A DNA stretch of 64,000 nucleotides, from contig NZ_QQAY01000002.1 of the NCBI RefSeq assembly GCF_003350505.1, positions 306,276 through 370,275 of the forward strand, in the 5' to 3' direction. Source of the DNA: Falsibacillus pallidus (lineage in GTDB: Bacteria; Bacillota; Bacilli; Bacillales; DSM-25281). Shown here piece after piece: positions 31,710 to 39,709 of the stretch. The number at the start of each line of letters is the position of its first letter. Positions within the stretch are counted from its first letter, which is position 1. The notes below the pieces were generated by a model. The model was given only the letters and a program-made list of their open reading frames with translations, was not told the DNA's origin and searched no databases. Position numbers and translations under genes: made by a program.

Positions 31710-32714
31710 ATGAGAAACACTGGAAGAATGAGACTTCTGGCATCCATCATGCTGCTGGCAATGATCCTGATGCCATTGAAGCATGCGGCTGCCGCAGCTG
31801 CCTTCAGCGATATCCCATCGAATTATTGGGCAAAATCCGAGATTTATGAATTGGTAGATAAACAGGTTTTAACTGGCTACCCTGATAACACCTTCAAACC
31901 TGAGAGGAATGTTACCCGCTCACAGGCAGCTGTCATGATTGGGCGTTCGTTGAGGGTTGAAACAGCCGGCCACCCAGCACCCCCATTCAAAGATATCCCA
32001 AAAGGGACCGAAGCGTATCGATACATAACCGCACTAACAGACATGGGTGTTTTTTCTAAAGTGTCTTATTTTCATCCCGGAGACCCTCTGACAAGAGCGC
32101 AGATGGCTAAAATCCTGGCCATTTCCTATGAGCTGAAAATTCAATCATCCCATACGTTCAAGGACGTTGCATCCAATCATTGGGCCTATACTTATATTGA
32201 AAAATTGGCGGCTTCAGGGATCACAACAGGCAAAAAAGAAGGAATCTATGATCCTACCGGGAAAGTGAGCCGGTCTCAAATGGCCGTCTTCGTCAAAAGG
32301 GCAATGGATTATAAGAAAAATGGACAATCTGTCAGTGAAGTTGAATCCGTTTTAACCCTGGTTAATGCAGAAAGGGCTAAAACAGGTGCACCACCTTTAA
32401 AACTGGCTTCTGATATTTCACGCGTATCCGCAGCAAAAGCAGCCGATATGAGGGATAAGAATTACTTTTCACATACGTCTCCAACCTATGGAGATCCATT
32501 TAAAATGCTGACTAACTTTGGCATTCACTGGACCGCTGCAGGAGAAAATATCGCCGCCGGCCAGCCAGATGCCAAATCCGTCATGACCGCATGGATGAAC
32601 AGCGAAGGACACCGTGCAAACATCCTAAACCCGAATTATACAGAAATCGGGATTGGACTCGCCAAAGGCGGATCCTATGGAACCTATTGGGTCCAAACAT
32701 TTGTTAAAAGATAA
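31710..32714 (+). CDS. SLH-domain surface protein with CAP/SCP domain
   Basis: 334 aa. Signal peptide of about 30 residues (MRLLASIMLLAMILMPLKHA). Three S-layer homology repeats follow: FSDIPSNYWAKSEIYELVDK, FKDIPKGTEAYRYITALTDM and FKDVASNHWAYTYIEKLAAS, each with the PxxxVTRSQ or LTRAQMA motif. The C-terminal CAP/SCP domain (about 215-334) contains LTLVNAERAKTGAPPL, NYFSHTSPTYGDP, GENIAAGQ and WMNSEGHRANIL, with the conserved His and Glu residues. The protein should be anchored to pyruvylated wall polymer. Role of the CAP domain (related to YkwD) is unknown. RBS AGAGGAGG. Confidence 0.93.
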   Translation: MRNTGRMRLLASIMLLAMILMPLKHAAAAAAFSDIPSNYWAKSEIYELVDKQVLTGYPDNTFKPERNVTRSQAAVMIGRSLRVETAGHPAPPFKDIPKGTEAYRYITALTDMGVFSKVSYFHPGDPLTRAQMAKILAISYELKIQSSHTFKDVASNHWAYTYIEKLAASGITTGKKEGIYDPTGKVSRSQMAVFVKRAMDYKKNGQSVSEVESVLTLVNAERAKTGAPPLKLASDISRVSAAKAADMRDKNYFSHTSPTYGDPFKMLTNFGIHWTAAGENIAAGQPDAKSVMTAWMNSEGHRANILNPNYTEIGIGLAKGGSYGTYWVQTFVKR

Positions 32715-32726
32715 ATAGAAAGATAG

Positions 32727-32756
32727 AAAGGGCTGCAGTTTGCAGTCCTTTTTTCT
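32727..32756 (+). terminator. Terminator of the SLH-CAP gene
   Basis: AAAGGGCTGCA and TGCAGTCCTTT (one G-T pair) followed by TTTTC. Confidence 0.8.
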
Positions 32757-32946
32757 ATATAGGTGTGAAAATGGTTTGATTGAAGAGCGAAAGGTCATAG
32801 GAATAGTGAAAGTGTATCAAAAAGTGCCTGGATCGGGGTATTTTGATCAAAATGGGCAATTTTTTTACTATGAAAGGCCTTTTGGACCGATCAGAGGAAG
32901 GAAAAAGTAAGGAAAACATGGGCAATTTAAGCTCTCAGCAGGTTCT

Positions 32947-33072
32947 ATGCGCGAAAAACCACGGTCTATGCGCCATTTACATTTCTTTATGCGCGAGAAA
33001 ATCCAACCTATGCGCGAGATAATGTATCTTATGAACCAAAACACCATTCTTATGCGCCATTGCAAAAAATCT
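32947..33072 (+). repeat. Phased 21-nt tandem array A, six units
   Basis: Units start with ATG at 32947, 32968, 32989, 33010, 33031 and 33052: exactly 21 bp apart every time. The first eight bases are ATGCGCGA or ATGCGCCA in five units (ATGAACCA in the fifth); the middle is A/T-rich and variable; the last three bases are usually CTT or TCT. The same kind of array, also six units, is at 61008-61132. Confidence 0.8.
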
Positions 33073-33126
33073 GCTCAAGAAGGGCTTCCTCGACACCAAC
33101 ATTCGAGTGATAGAATCGAGTCCCGG

Positions 33127-33164
33127 CGACAAAACATGACAAAATTCGGGTGGTGACAGTCACC
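33127..33164 (-). repeat. REP-like dispersed element, copy 3
   Basis: On the minus strand: GGTGACTGTCACC, ACCCGAATTTTGTC, ATGTTTTGTCG, the same block order as at 9508 and 11696. A half copy (TCGACACCAACATTCGAGTG on the plus strand) precedes it at 33091-33110. Confidence 0.6.
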
Positions 33165-33254
33165 TTTTTCGCTTAATGAATGTGCAATATTTGTTTAATG
33201 TTTTTGTATAAGTGGAATAGGTGATTTGACGCCATTTATAAAGGAAGTGATTAA

Positions 33255-33530
33255 ATGTATGAAGAATTAGTAGTCAAAAATGACTCATTAAACTTGGAGA
33301 TAATAGCTGAAAAGTACCTATTACTACTTTATAGATGTCTATTAAATGATGGACTTACGCAAGACCATGCAGAAAAAATCCTTTCAGAAGTATTTACATA
33401 CATAAAAAAACACCCGGATTTTTTGAGTAGCCAACACAAGCTATCGGTTCGGCTTATCCAACTCTGCAGACATTTTTCCAATAGATTTGTACAAAAAGAA
33501 AAAAAGGTGAAAGCTATTCAAGTACTCTAG
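33255..33530 (+). CDS. 91-aa helical protein, sigma-region-2-like
   Basis: 91 aa, ATG at 33255 with AAGGAAGTG upstream. All-helical: AEKYLLLLYRCLLNDGLTQD, then HAEKILSEVFTYIKKHPDFL, then SVRLIQLCRHFSNRF. The order LYRxxL, a D-x-A-E-x-I/L-x-x-E-V-F core, and a later RLxQLCRHF helix resembles region 2 of ECF sigma factors without region 4. It could be a remnant or a sigma-mimicking regulator. No other identification. Its own terminator follows. Confidence 0.6.
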   Translation: MYEELVVKNDSLNLEIIAEKYLLLLYRCLLNDGLTQDHAEKILSEVFTYIKKHPDFLSSQHKLSVRLIQLCRHFSNRFVQKEKKVKAIQVL

Positions 33531-33548
33531 TGAGTGCTTTTTTTTTGC
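33519..33548 (+). terminator. Terminator of the 91-aa gene
   Basis: AGTACTC and GAGTGCT (with a wobble pair) then eight T, overlapping the end of the coding sequence. Confidence 0.7.
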
Positions 33549-33601
33549 CATTCTTTATCCTCCCGTATAGAATAGTATAAAAAATATGGAAAATTAGTAC
33601 T

Positions 33602-33632
33602 GGAGCATACCATCGAATATGCTCCTTTTTCC
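33602..33632 (+). terminator. Orphan terminator hairpin
   Basis: GGAGCATA and TATGCTCC with an 8-nt loop then TTTTT. No gene lies between it and the preceding terminator 50 bp upstream. Confidence 0.7.
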
Positions 33633-33766
33633 CGGTAGTTAAGGAACTGTCACATTTGGGTCGGAATTTTATTAGAGGGAAATGTTATAATGTATTCAGT
33701 TTGCTGCAAATATTCAGATGGATGTCTATTTGCCATCATCTGAAAATATAGAAAGAGGAGAGACTC

Positions 33767-34468
33767 ATGGCGAAATCGAACCAGAAACCGTCTAAACAAA
33801 CACCAAAATCTTCGGCCCGTCTAGTTTACTGGGTTGGCGGAATCGTACTCTTGGTCATCATCGCAATTATCTTCATTGGAAAACAATCAAATCATGTAGA
33901 GAAGCAAGATGCTTTTTCGTATAAAGATCAGCCTTATCTAGGCGAAAAATCAGCCCCGGTGAACATCGTGGAATTCGGGGACTATAAATGTCCTTACTGC
34001 AAGGCCTTCAATGAATCATTTGTCCCTGAAATCAAAAAGCAGGTAGTCGATACGGGTAAAGCCAAATTTTATTTCATTAATTATGCCTTTATCAATGTCG
34101 ATTCAAAACGGGCCGCTAAATTTGCTGAAACGGTCTATAAAGAGCTCGGAAATGAAACCTTCTGGAAGTTCCATGATTTGCTTTACGAAAAACAGCCGGA
34201 TGATAAAAAATATGAACAAATGGATTATTATACAGATGAGTTCCTAGAAAAAACATTAGCTGAAATCGCTGATCAAAAAGAGGTAGACCAAGTGGTGAAA
34301 GCGTACCAAAATGGGGAAGGGGATGCCCCGTTCCAAAAAGATATGGATACAGTAAAAGAATTGAAAGTCGAAAGTACTCCGACATTATTCATTAATGGCA
34401 AGCAATTTAACGGCAAAACTTTTGATGATTTCATCAAAATGGTAAACAAAGCGGAAAAGGAGTCCTAA
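33767..34468 (+). CDS. bdbD: Thiol-disulfide oxidase BdbD (DsbA family)
   Basis: 233 aa. An N-terminal membrane anchor (about 20-38) is followed by an extracytoplasmic DsbA-like thioredoxin fold with the active site KCPYCK (Cys75, Cys78) in FGDYKCPYCKAFN and the cis-proline loop VESTPTLFINGKQF. It introduces disulfides into secreted proteins and is reoxidised by BdbC, whose gene starts 1 bp after its stop. Promoter minus-10 TATAAT at 33686-33691. RBS GAGGAGAG. Confidence 0.93.
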   Translation: MAKSNQKPSKQTPKSSARLVYWVGGIVLLVIIAIIFIGKQSNHVEKQDAFSYKDQPYLGEKSAPVNIVEFGDYKCPYCKAFNESFVPEIKKQVVDTGKAKFYFINYAFINVDSKRAAKFAETVYKELGNETFWKFHDLLYEKQPDDKKYEQMDYYTDEFLEKTLAEIADQKEVDQVVKAYQNGEGDAPFQKDMDTVKELKVESTPTLFINGKQFNGKTFDDFIKMVNKAEKES

Positions 34469-34469
34469 T

Positions 34470-34880
34470 ATGAATAAACCTTTATTCGCCGCATGGATCA
34501 CTTCCATTATCGCTTTGTTGGGAAGTCTGTATTTCAGCGAAATCCAGCATTTCATCCCATGCACCCTTTGCTGGTATCAGCGGATCTTGATGTATCCATT
34601 ATTTGTGTTCATGGGAGTGGCCATTTACCGAAATGAACATCGCATTTATCCGTACATCCTGCCATTTTCCATTTTGGGAGTTGTCATATCGGCATACCAT
34701 TACTTGCTGCAGCATGTACCTGCTTTACGCGAATTCGAAATGTGTACAAGCGGGGTCCCATGCTCCGGCAAATACATTGACTGGCTTGGATTCATCACAA
34801 TTCCCCTATTAGCCTTCACGGCATTTACCATCATCACCATCTTGATGTTCGTGCTGCATAAGCAGGATAAACAGCAATAA
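34470..34880 (+). CDS. bdbC: Disulfide oxidoreductase BdbC (DsbB family)
   Basis: 136 aa, four transmembrane helices. The two redox pairs of DsbB are present: Cys31 and Cys34 in PCTLCWYQR, and Cys92 and Cys98 in EMCTSGVPCSG. It passes electrons from BdbD to quinone. Operon with bdbD, the same order as in B. subtilis where this pair serves competence pseudopilus assembly; comFB in this window is unlinked. Confidence 0.93.
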   Translation: MNKPLFAAWITSIIALLGSLYFSEIQHFIPCTLCWYQRILMYPLFVFMGVAIYRNEHRIYPYILPFSILGVVISAYHYLLQHVPALREFEMCTSGVPCSGKYIDWLGFITIPLLAFTAFTIITILMFVLHKQDKQQ

Positions 34881-34887
34881 TATAGAA

Positions 34888-34925
34888 AATGCCGCTTCTC
34901 ATAAAGGGAAGCGGCATTTCTTTTA
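34888..34925 (+). terminator. Terminator of bdbDC
   Basis: AAATGCCGCTTC and GAAGCGGCATTT form a 12-bp stem followed by CTTTT. Confidence 0.85.
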
Positions 34926-34926
34926 A

Positions 34927-34961
34927 CAAAAAAAGCGTAAGCCAAGGCCTACGCTTTTTTT
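34927..34961 (-). terminator. Terminator of the LTA synthase gene
   Basis: On the minus strand AAAGCGTA and TACGCTTT pair and are followed by a T run. Confidence 0.85.
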
Positions 34962-36830
34962 CTATTCTTTTTCCGGCAGCTGTGCGTAATAGGAGTCAGA
35001 CAGCTCCTCGAGTGTTAGGATTTTTTGATAGCTGGTTTCATATTTTGAAAAATCTTTCACCCGATCCATCGTGTTTAACGAAAATGCATCTCCGTCAGCG
35101 AAGCTTTCATTCGGGTAATAAATGATATGATCATTCACAAATCCGCCTGGCGGAAGGTAATACCGGATGCCAATCAAGTTGTTCTGACCTTGAAGAAGGT
35201 CCTGTCCGAAATGGACCAATTTATGGTCGATTTTTACCCCAAGAAGGTTGGCAAGCGTCGGCATGAAGTCGAGCTGGCCGCCCGGTGATGAAACCTCCGT
35301 CCCGTTATCCGTTTTTCCAGGGATGGATACTATGAATGGAATCGTATATCGATCTTTCAAATTATATTTATGTCCAGTAAATTGTTCAAACAGTTCCTGA
35401 TCTCGATCATCCAGCGCTTTGTCTTGAAGCCCGAGGTGATCTCCATAGAAAAGAATGACGGAATTATCCCATATCCCTTTTTTCTTCAATTCTTCGATGA
35501 AACGTCCGATCGCAGCATCCGTATAGTTCTGAGCGGTCAAGTAATCTCCGATCAGCGTCCCATCGTATTCTGAAGGCAGATCCAGCGTTTTCTTTTCATC
35601 TGGAATGACGAAAGGGTGATGGCTGGAAAGCGAAATGAACATGGAATAGAAAGGCTTTTTGGCATTGGCCAATGCTTCTGTCCCTTTTTTATAAAGGACA
35701 TCATCCGAGGCTGCCATGCCCACTTTATCCGAATCGCCAAAGTAGCTTTCATCAAAATATTGGTCGAAGCCGAGATCCGGATACAACTGGTCGCGATTCC
35801 AGAAATTGATTTTATCGGTATGGAACGTCATCGTTGAATACCCTTTTTCTTTCAAGACCTTCGGGAGGCTCGGAATCTCTTTGTTTCCGACCGTAAGAGA
35901 GGTAGGTGTATTGTCATTCGGGAAAAGGGATGTATTCATGATGAATTCTGCATCGGATGTATTCCCAGGCCCTACCTGCTGGAAAAGATTCGAGAAGTAA
36001 AAACTGTGTTTCACAAGCTCGTTGAGATTCGGCGTCACTTCTTTTCCGTTGATTTTTAAACCGATCAAAAAGTTCTGGAAGGACTCGCCTTGAATGACGA
36101 TGACATTTCGTCCTTTGGCCATTCCAAAGTATTTGCGCTGATCGGCAGGAATGAGTTTGATTCCCTTGATGGACGCGATTTTTTGATTGGTTTCGTACGG
36201 ATCCGCCTTTTCATTGGCCATCGTTGCAGCTGATTTCGGCTCAGAGGATTTGGCGATATTGATCGCTTCGTAGTTAAAAATCCCCTTCGACTCAGCCGCA
36301 AGGACCGGGTTCGCTATTTCAACATTTTTGTAATAAAAAAAGACGATGACACAGACGGCAAGAGCACCTAAAAATGTGCGTCTTTTCCAAGGGCTTTTGG
36401 CTTCGCTTCGAACGAGCGGATATTTTTTGGCGATCAAAAGGATCAGCAAAATGATGATATCCAAATAAAGCAGGGCATATAAAGGACTGAGCAGTGATGC
36501 TACACTGTCCCGGATGGCACCGAGCTGTCCGATTTCAAGCAGCACATGGTAGGTCGGTATGGTGTTGAACCATGTCACATATAGCAAAATTGCCGCAAAA
36601 AACGTAGTGATGAGAGCATTAGCTGCTAAATAAATATAGGGCGCACCCTTTTTTGCAAGACCTTCCACAAGACCGAGCAGTAAAAAAATGAAACAGCCCT
36701 CTAAGGCAATGACTTTTAATAGATTAAAATCTTTAAACAAAATGGCATGCAGGGCAAATGCTTTTAGAATCAATAAAGCTGCATGAAAGCCGTAATGGCT
36801 TTTTCTGAATGTACGTATAGCCGTTTTCAT
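34962..36830 (-). CDS. Lipoteichoic acid synthase family protein (LtaS type)
   Basis: 622 aa. Five transmembrane helices in the first 170 residues, then an extracellular sulfatase-fold domain with the catalytic threonine in GPGNTSDAEF (Thr291), metal ligand Glu249 in VIQGESF, SSHHPF and FYGDHLG. The enzyme polymerises glycerol phosphate from phosphatidylglycerol outside the membrane. The length is closer to the B. subtilis paralogues YvgJ/YqgS than to the main LtaS, so it may be a primase or accessory synthase. Promoter with TTGACA and 17-bp spacer at 36871-36899. RBS GAAGGAAA. Confidence 0.92.
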   Translation of the reverse strand: MKTAIRTFRKSHYGFHAALLILKAFALHAILFKDFNLLKVIALEGCFIFLLLGLVEGLAKKGAPYIYLAANALITTFFAAILLYVTWFNTIPTYHVLLEIGQLGAIRDSVASLLSPLYALLYLDIIILLILLIAKKYPLVRSEAKSPWKRRTFLGALAVCVIVFFYYKNVEIANPVLAAESKGIFNYEAINIAKSSEPKSAATMANEKADPYETNQKIASIKGIKLIPADQRKYFGMAKGRNVIVIQGESFQNFLIGLKINGKEVTPNLNELVKHSFYFSNLFQQVGPGNTSDAEFIMNTSLFPNDNTPTSLTVGNKEIPSLPKVLKEKGYSTMTFHTDKINFWNRDQLYPDLGFDQYFDESYFGDSDKVGMAASDDVLYKKGTEALANAKKPFYSMFISLSSHHPFVIPDEKKTLDLPSEYDGTLIGDYLTAQNYTDAAIGRFIEELKKKGIWDNSVILFYGDHLGLQDKALDDRDQELFEQFTGHKYNLKDRYTIPFIVSIPGKTDNGTEVSSPGGQLDFMPTLANLLGVKIDHKLVHFGQDLLQGQNNLIGIRYYLPPGGFVNDHIIYYPNESFADGDAFSLNTMDRVKDFSKYETSYQKILTLEELSDSYYAQLPEKE

Positions 36831-36870
36831 TGAAATTTCCTTCTTTCAGATGCGATAAAACTCCTATACT

Positions 36871-36899
36871 ATTATTCCGATTAGGCAGGGAAATGTCAA
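36871..36899 (-). promoter_or_regulatory. Sigma-A promoter of the LTA synthase gene
   Basis: On the minus strand TTGACA (36899-36894), 17-bp spacer, AATAAT (36876-36871), about 40 bp before the start codon. Confidence 0.7.
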
Positions 36900-36920
36900 C
36901 GGATAGCCATGGCAGAACAA

Positions 36921-37040
36921 AAGCGCAAGCGCTTTGGTCAGCCCCGACCAGCATAAGACGGAACTCGAAGGAAATCCTGATTTCCGTAGAGGTACGGCTT
37001 ATGACTCGAGGGGCTAGGCGTTGGAGCTGGACGTCGATTA
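36921..37040 (+). repeat. Structured dispersed intergenic element
   Basis: A nested inverted repeat without coding potential. AAGCGC-AA-GCGCTT opens it (36921-36934). Then, from outside in: AGCCCC (36940-36945) with GGGGCT (37010-37015); CATAAG (36952-36957) with CTTATG (36998-37003); GGAAATC (36970-36976) with GATTTCC (36979-36985). The tail reads GCGTTGGAGCTGGAC. From memory, very similar sequences are scattered through many Bacillus genomes; that could not be checked here. It fills the gap between the LTA synthase and collagen-like genes. Confidence 0.65.
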
Positions 37041-37094
37041 ACTTCTTTCAGAATTATCCACAAGGTAACATTTTAAAATTTCCTAGAAGACTAG

Positions 37095-37122
37095 AAAAGG
37101 AGCCTATAAATAGACTCCTATT
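37095..37122 (-). terminator. Terminator of the collagen-like gene
   Basis: On the minus strand AGGAGTCTA and TAGGCTCCT pair around a short loop and are followed by TTTTC. Confidence 0.7.
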
Positions 37123-37130
37123 GTTTCAGA

Positions 37131-37694
37131 CTATTGAGGTGCCTGTGAAAGGTCGGCGACTTTTTTGATGGTGACATCAGAACTTGTTCCGCTTGCTACT
37201 GTTAGACCCAATCCATCGACAACTAATTGAAGGTTGGCAGGGGCTGCATCTACACGCAGAAGGACCTCTTTCGATAAACGGGCACCTGCATTAAGCAATG
37301 TTGTAGAAGGGGATACGGTAGCACCGCCAACTTCCAAATGGATTCCTCCCAAAGCTGAAACAGCAGCAGTTCCTACCGAATAATCAACTGAATAGAAGCC
37401 AGTTTCATTCAGACTGAAAGTAGTATCATCCGTTTGCGTTATCGCTTCACCAAAGGAAGCTCCTGGTGTATTGAATGGAACTGCAGCACCAGCGGCGAGG
37501 GCCAACTCAACCGCACCTGCATCATTGTAAGCGCTGAGTGCAGAAGAAAGTCCGCTTCCAGCAGGACCCGCAGGACCTTGTGGGCCAGGGATTGTCCTAA
37601 CTACATATCCGGATGAACGCTGACGAGATGGTCCGGTTGAGAAGTTTGAACCATTCGGGTAGCAAGTCACGCCGGGATATTTATAATCTGCCAT
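37131..37694 (-). CDS. BclA-like collagen-repeat spore surface protein
   Basis: 187 aa. A short N-terminal leader is followed by a minimal collagen-like tract GPQGPAGPAGSG (about 36-47) and a C-terminal beta-rich jelly-roll (about 50-187) of the C1q/BclA type: VPFNTPGASFGEAITQT, FSLNETGFYSVDYSV, GARLSKEVLLRV. BclA-type proteins trimerise through this domain and form the nap of the exosporium. The collagen tract here is only four triplets, far shorter than in B. anthracis BclA. RBS GGAAAGGAGTG. Two spore-type or surface genes lie nearby. Confidence 0.8.
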   Translation of the reverse strand: MADYKYPGVTCYPNGSNFSTGPSRQRSSGYVVRTIPGPQGPAGPAGSGLSSALSAYNDAGAVELALAAGAAVPFNTPGASFGEAITQTDDTTFSLNETGFYSVDYSVGTAAVSALGGIHLEVGGATVSPSTTLLNAGARLSKEVLLRVDAAPANLQLVVDGLGLTVASGTSSDVTIKKVADLSQAPQ

Positions 37695-37882
37695 ATTTAA
37701 TCACTCCTTTCCATTTGGCATACTATATCTTATTCAAAGTTGATTAATGCGATAGGGCTTATCAACTCTATGAAATATGTAAATATAGCCTAATTTTAGA
37801 TAGGAGTGAGAAAGGGTGATAGGATCATCTTAAAAAATATGCATTCAATAAGAAATATTCATCTGCAGGTTCATTATCAAGT

Positions 37883-38815
37883 TCAAATCATCTTAAGCAT
37901 GCAGTCTTTTAATTCTTTAATGAAAATATCATAGTTCAGTTTGATGGCAATCCGGGTTTGACCGGGCTGGCCAAGGGGCCTCAAGTCGATATAAGAAAGG
38001 CCTTTTGCTTCGATTCCTTCTATCACTTGTGCATCATAGTAGATGTATTCAGCAATATTAGGCTTGCATACCGTCATGACTGTAACCAAATCATGGATCG
38101 GAGCACCGATGATTCCCGGAGATAGTTTTTTGTAAGCTTTAAAATAATATTCAAAGATCGGTTTTAACATAAAAGCAAATGGATTTGATTTGTGTTTGGA
38201 AAATAGGTCGACCACTTCGTCTGTCAAGTAGGCATAATTCGTTGTATTCAATGGGGTGATAGTAATGTTATGTGCGTGCTTCAATACAAAATTAGTAGAG
38301 GTGGGGTCGCCGTGAAAATTAGCTTCGGCAAGGGGGGTCACATTTCCTGGTGCAAAAAAAGAACCTCCCATTAAATAAAAGCCATTCACTAGCTTCATCT
38401 GTTGCGGATAGAGGATGAATGCTGTTGCAAGGGATGTTGAACGGCCGGTATCCACGATATTGAGTTCATTCCCATATGCTTCAATCAGCAAGCGGATCGT
38501 GTCAAAAGGATAGACCTTTATATAGTCCTTTACCGGGAGCTGTATGGGACCGATGCCATCTTCCCCGTGAATTTCAGGATAATACGTAATCATTTTCTTT
38601 TGGATGGGCATAAATGCACCAGGGATCACAGGAATATCAGGCTTTCCAGCCAACTCGAGAAGATAGGCGGCATTGGCAGTTGCTTGCTCTTTTGAAACAT
38701 TTCCATAGCTTGCAACAATTCCTACGATCTCTATTTCGGGGTTGATCAACGCAAACATAATCGCAATTGAATCATCGATTCCCGGATCGCAGAATAGTAG
38801 AATCTTCTTTGGCAT
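37883..38815 (-). CDS. Nucleoside hydrolase (IunH/RihB family)
   Basis: 310 aa from the ATG at 38815, preceded by TGGTGGGG. The calcium-binding N-terminal motif is FCDPGIDDSIAI (a variant of DTDPGIDDA, with Cys for the usual Thr-Asp pair start), followed by VASYGNVSKEQATANAAYLL and YLMGGSFFAPGNVTPLAEAN, all family landmarks; HDLVTV near residue 240 carries the late Asp. The enzyme splits ribonucleosides into base and ribose. The exact base preference cannot be read. Single gene. Confidence 0.88.
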   Translation of the reverse strand: MPKKILLFCDPGIDDSIAIMFALINPEIEIVGIVASYGNVSKEQATANAAYLLELAGKPDIPVIPGAFMPIQKKMITYYPEIHGEDGIGPIQLPVKDYIKVYPFDTIRLLIEAYGNELNIVDTGRSTSLATAFILYPQQMKLVNGFYLMGGSFFAPGNVTPLAEANFHGDPTSTNFVLKHAHNITITPLNTTNYAYLTDEVVDLFSKHKSNPFAFMLKPIFEYYFKAYKKLSPGIIGAPIHDLVTVMTVCKPNIAEYIYYDAQVIEGIEAKGLSYIDLRPLGQPGQTRIAIKLNYDIFIKELKDCMLKMI

Positions 38816-38911
38816 AATGGACCCCACCAATCAGTTTATTGAAAATAGTTGAATTAATATATGCTTTCTGCATGGAAGATATTACCTGATGGGTCGTTGG
38901 TCACGAGTCAT

Positions 38912-38937
38912 AAAAAAAAAACCTCCATCGATGGGGG
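38912..38937 (-). terminator. Terminator of the Cys-rich protein gene
   Basis: On the minus strand CCCCCATCGATGGAGG folds on itself and is followed by ten T. Confidence 0.8.
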
Positions 38938-38953
38938 CTTCAATTTATCAATT

Positions 38954-39622
38954 TCAGTTGTTTTTCCCAAACAAAATTGGACATTGCGGGGGATAGGAGG
39001 GAGCCGAACATTCCAGCTTCAAAATTTCCCGCGGCTGGCAAAATGCCGCTCGGCCGACTTCCACTGTCACTTCCTGAGAAGATTGAATGCTCTGGCATAA
39101 ATCCAGGGAAACATTCACACTTGTCAGGATATCGCCTGTACAATTGACTTTAAGTTTGCATTGAACACTCGATAGATAGGCAGTTAGTGCCGTATCATTA
39201 GGCGCACAAAGGAGAACAGTTTCCGGCACTTCAATCACAACAAGCGAAGATTGCTCGATAAATGGCGTTGAACCGTTGATGCCCTTGAATTCTATAATCA
39301 GTCCGAGCATCTTCACAAAGGATATTTTCTGCAGTGTGATCAGTGCCCCATCCATCACTAGGGACGTTGATTGCCGGTCGCTGATCTCAAATGTCTTTAT
39401 AACAGAACCGGGGGATAGAGGTTCGCCGGTATCGGGATCCACCAGGAGGCAGCGGGCCGCCATCTTTGAAATGGCCGTACCGCATGGATCAATGGCTAAA
39501 TTTCCAAGGTCAGCGGCATTGATGGTGGAAGCGAACGATTTTTGCAGCACGACCCAATCATAGATTTTTTTCGCGTTGATGCACATGCTTTCAATAGAAT
39601 CGCAGCGAGACCGCACCGCCAT
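38954..39622 (-). CDS. Cysteine-containing putative spore-surface protein
   Basis: 222 aa from the ATG at 39622 (MAVRSRCDSIESMCINAKKI), preceded by GAGGAGTG. Ten or so cysteines are spread along a beta-rich, soluble protein with no signal peptide (CGTAISKMAARCLLVDP, VLLCAPNDTALTAYLSSVQC, LKVNCTGDILTSVNVSLDLC). Absence of a signal peptide with many cysteines is typical of spore coat or exosporium proteins. I do not recognise the family. It lies near a BclA-like gene, separated by the nucleoside hydrolase, all on the same strand. Confidence 0.65.
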   Translation of the reverse strand: MAVRSRCDSIESMCINAKKIYDWVVLQKSFASTINAADLGNLAIDPCGTAISKMAARCLLVDPDTGEPLSPGSVIKTFEISDRQSTSLVMDGALITLQKISFVKMLGLIIEFKGINGSTPFIEQSSLVVIEVPETVLLCAPNDTALTAYLSSVQCKLKVNCTGDILTSVNVSLDLCQSIQSSQEVTVEVGRAAFCQPREILKLECSAPSYPPQCPILFGKNN

Positions 39623-39709
39623 AGTAACACTCCTCATACGAATGAATTTGTTAACAAAGTATGTGGGCATAGGCGGATTGTTGCAGGATTTTAAAAAAGA
39701 ATTTAGGCA

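Larger units (their letters stand above)
32757..33254. other. Gene-free region holding repeats
   Basis: About 500 bp with no supported gene. It holds the 21-nt phased array (32947-33072), a REP-like element (33127-33164) with a half copy at 33091-33110, and the motif ATGGGCAATTT twice (about 32852 and 32917). The apparent ORF over the array (repeated Met-Arg every 7 codons) is a by-product of the 21-nt period and has no ribosome binding site. Confidence 0.7.

Noticed and set aside
32947-33156. A 69-aa ORF over array A with Met-Arg repeated every seven codons
   Set aside because: The repetition follows from the 21-nt period, the ORF has no ribosome binding site, and the equivalent frame over array B is broken by the 20-nt unit.
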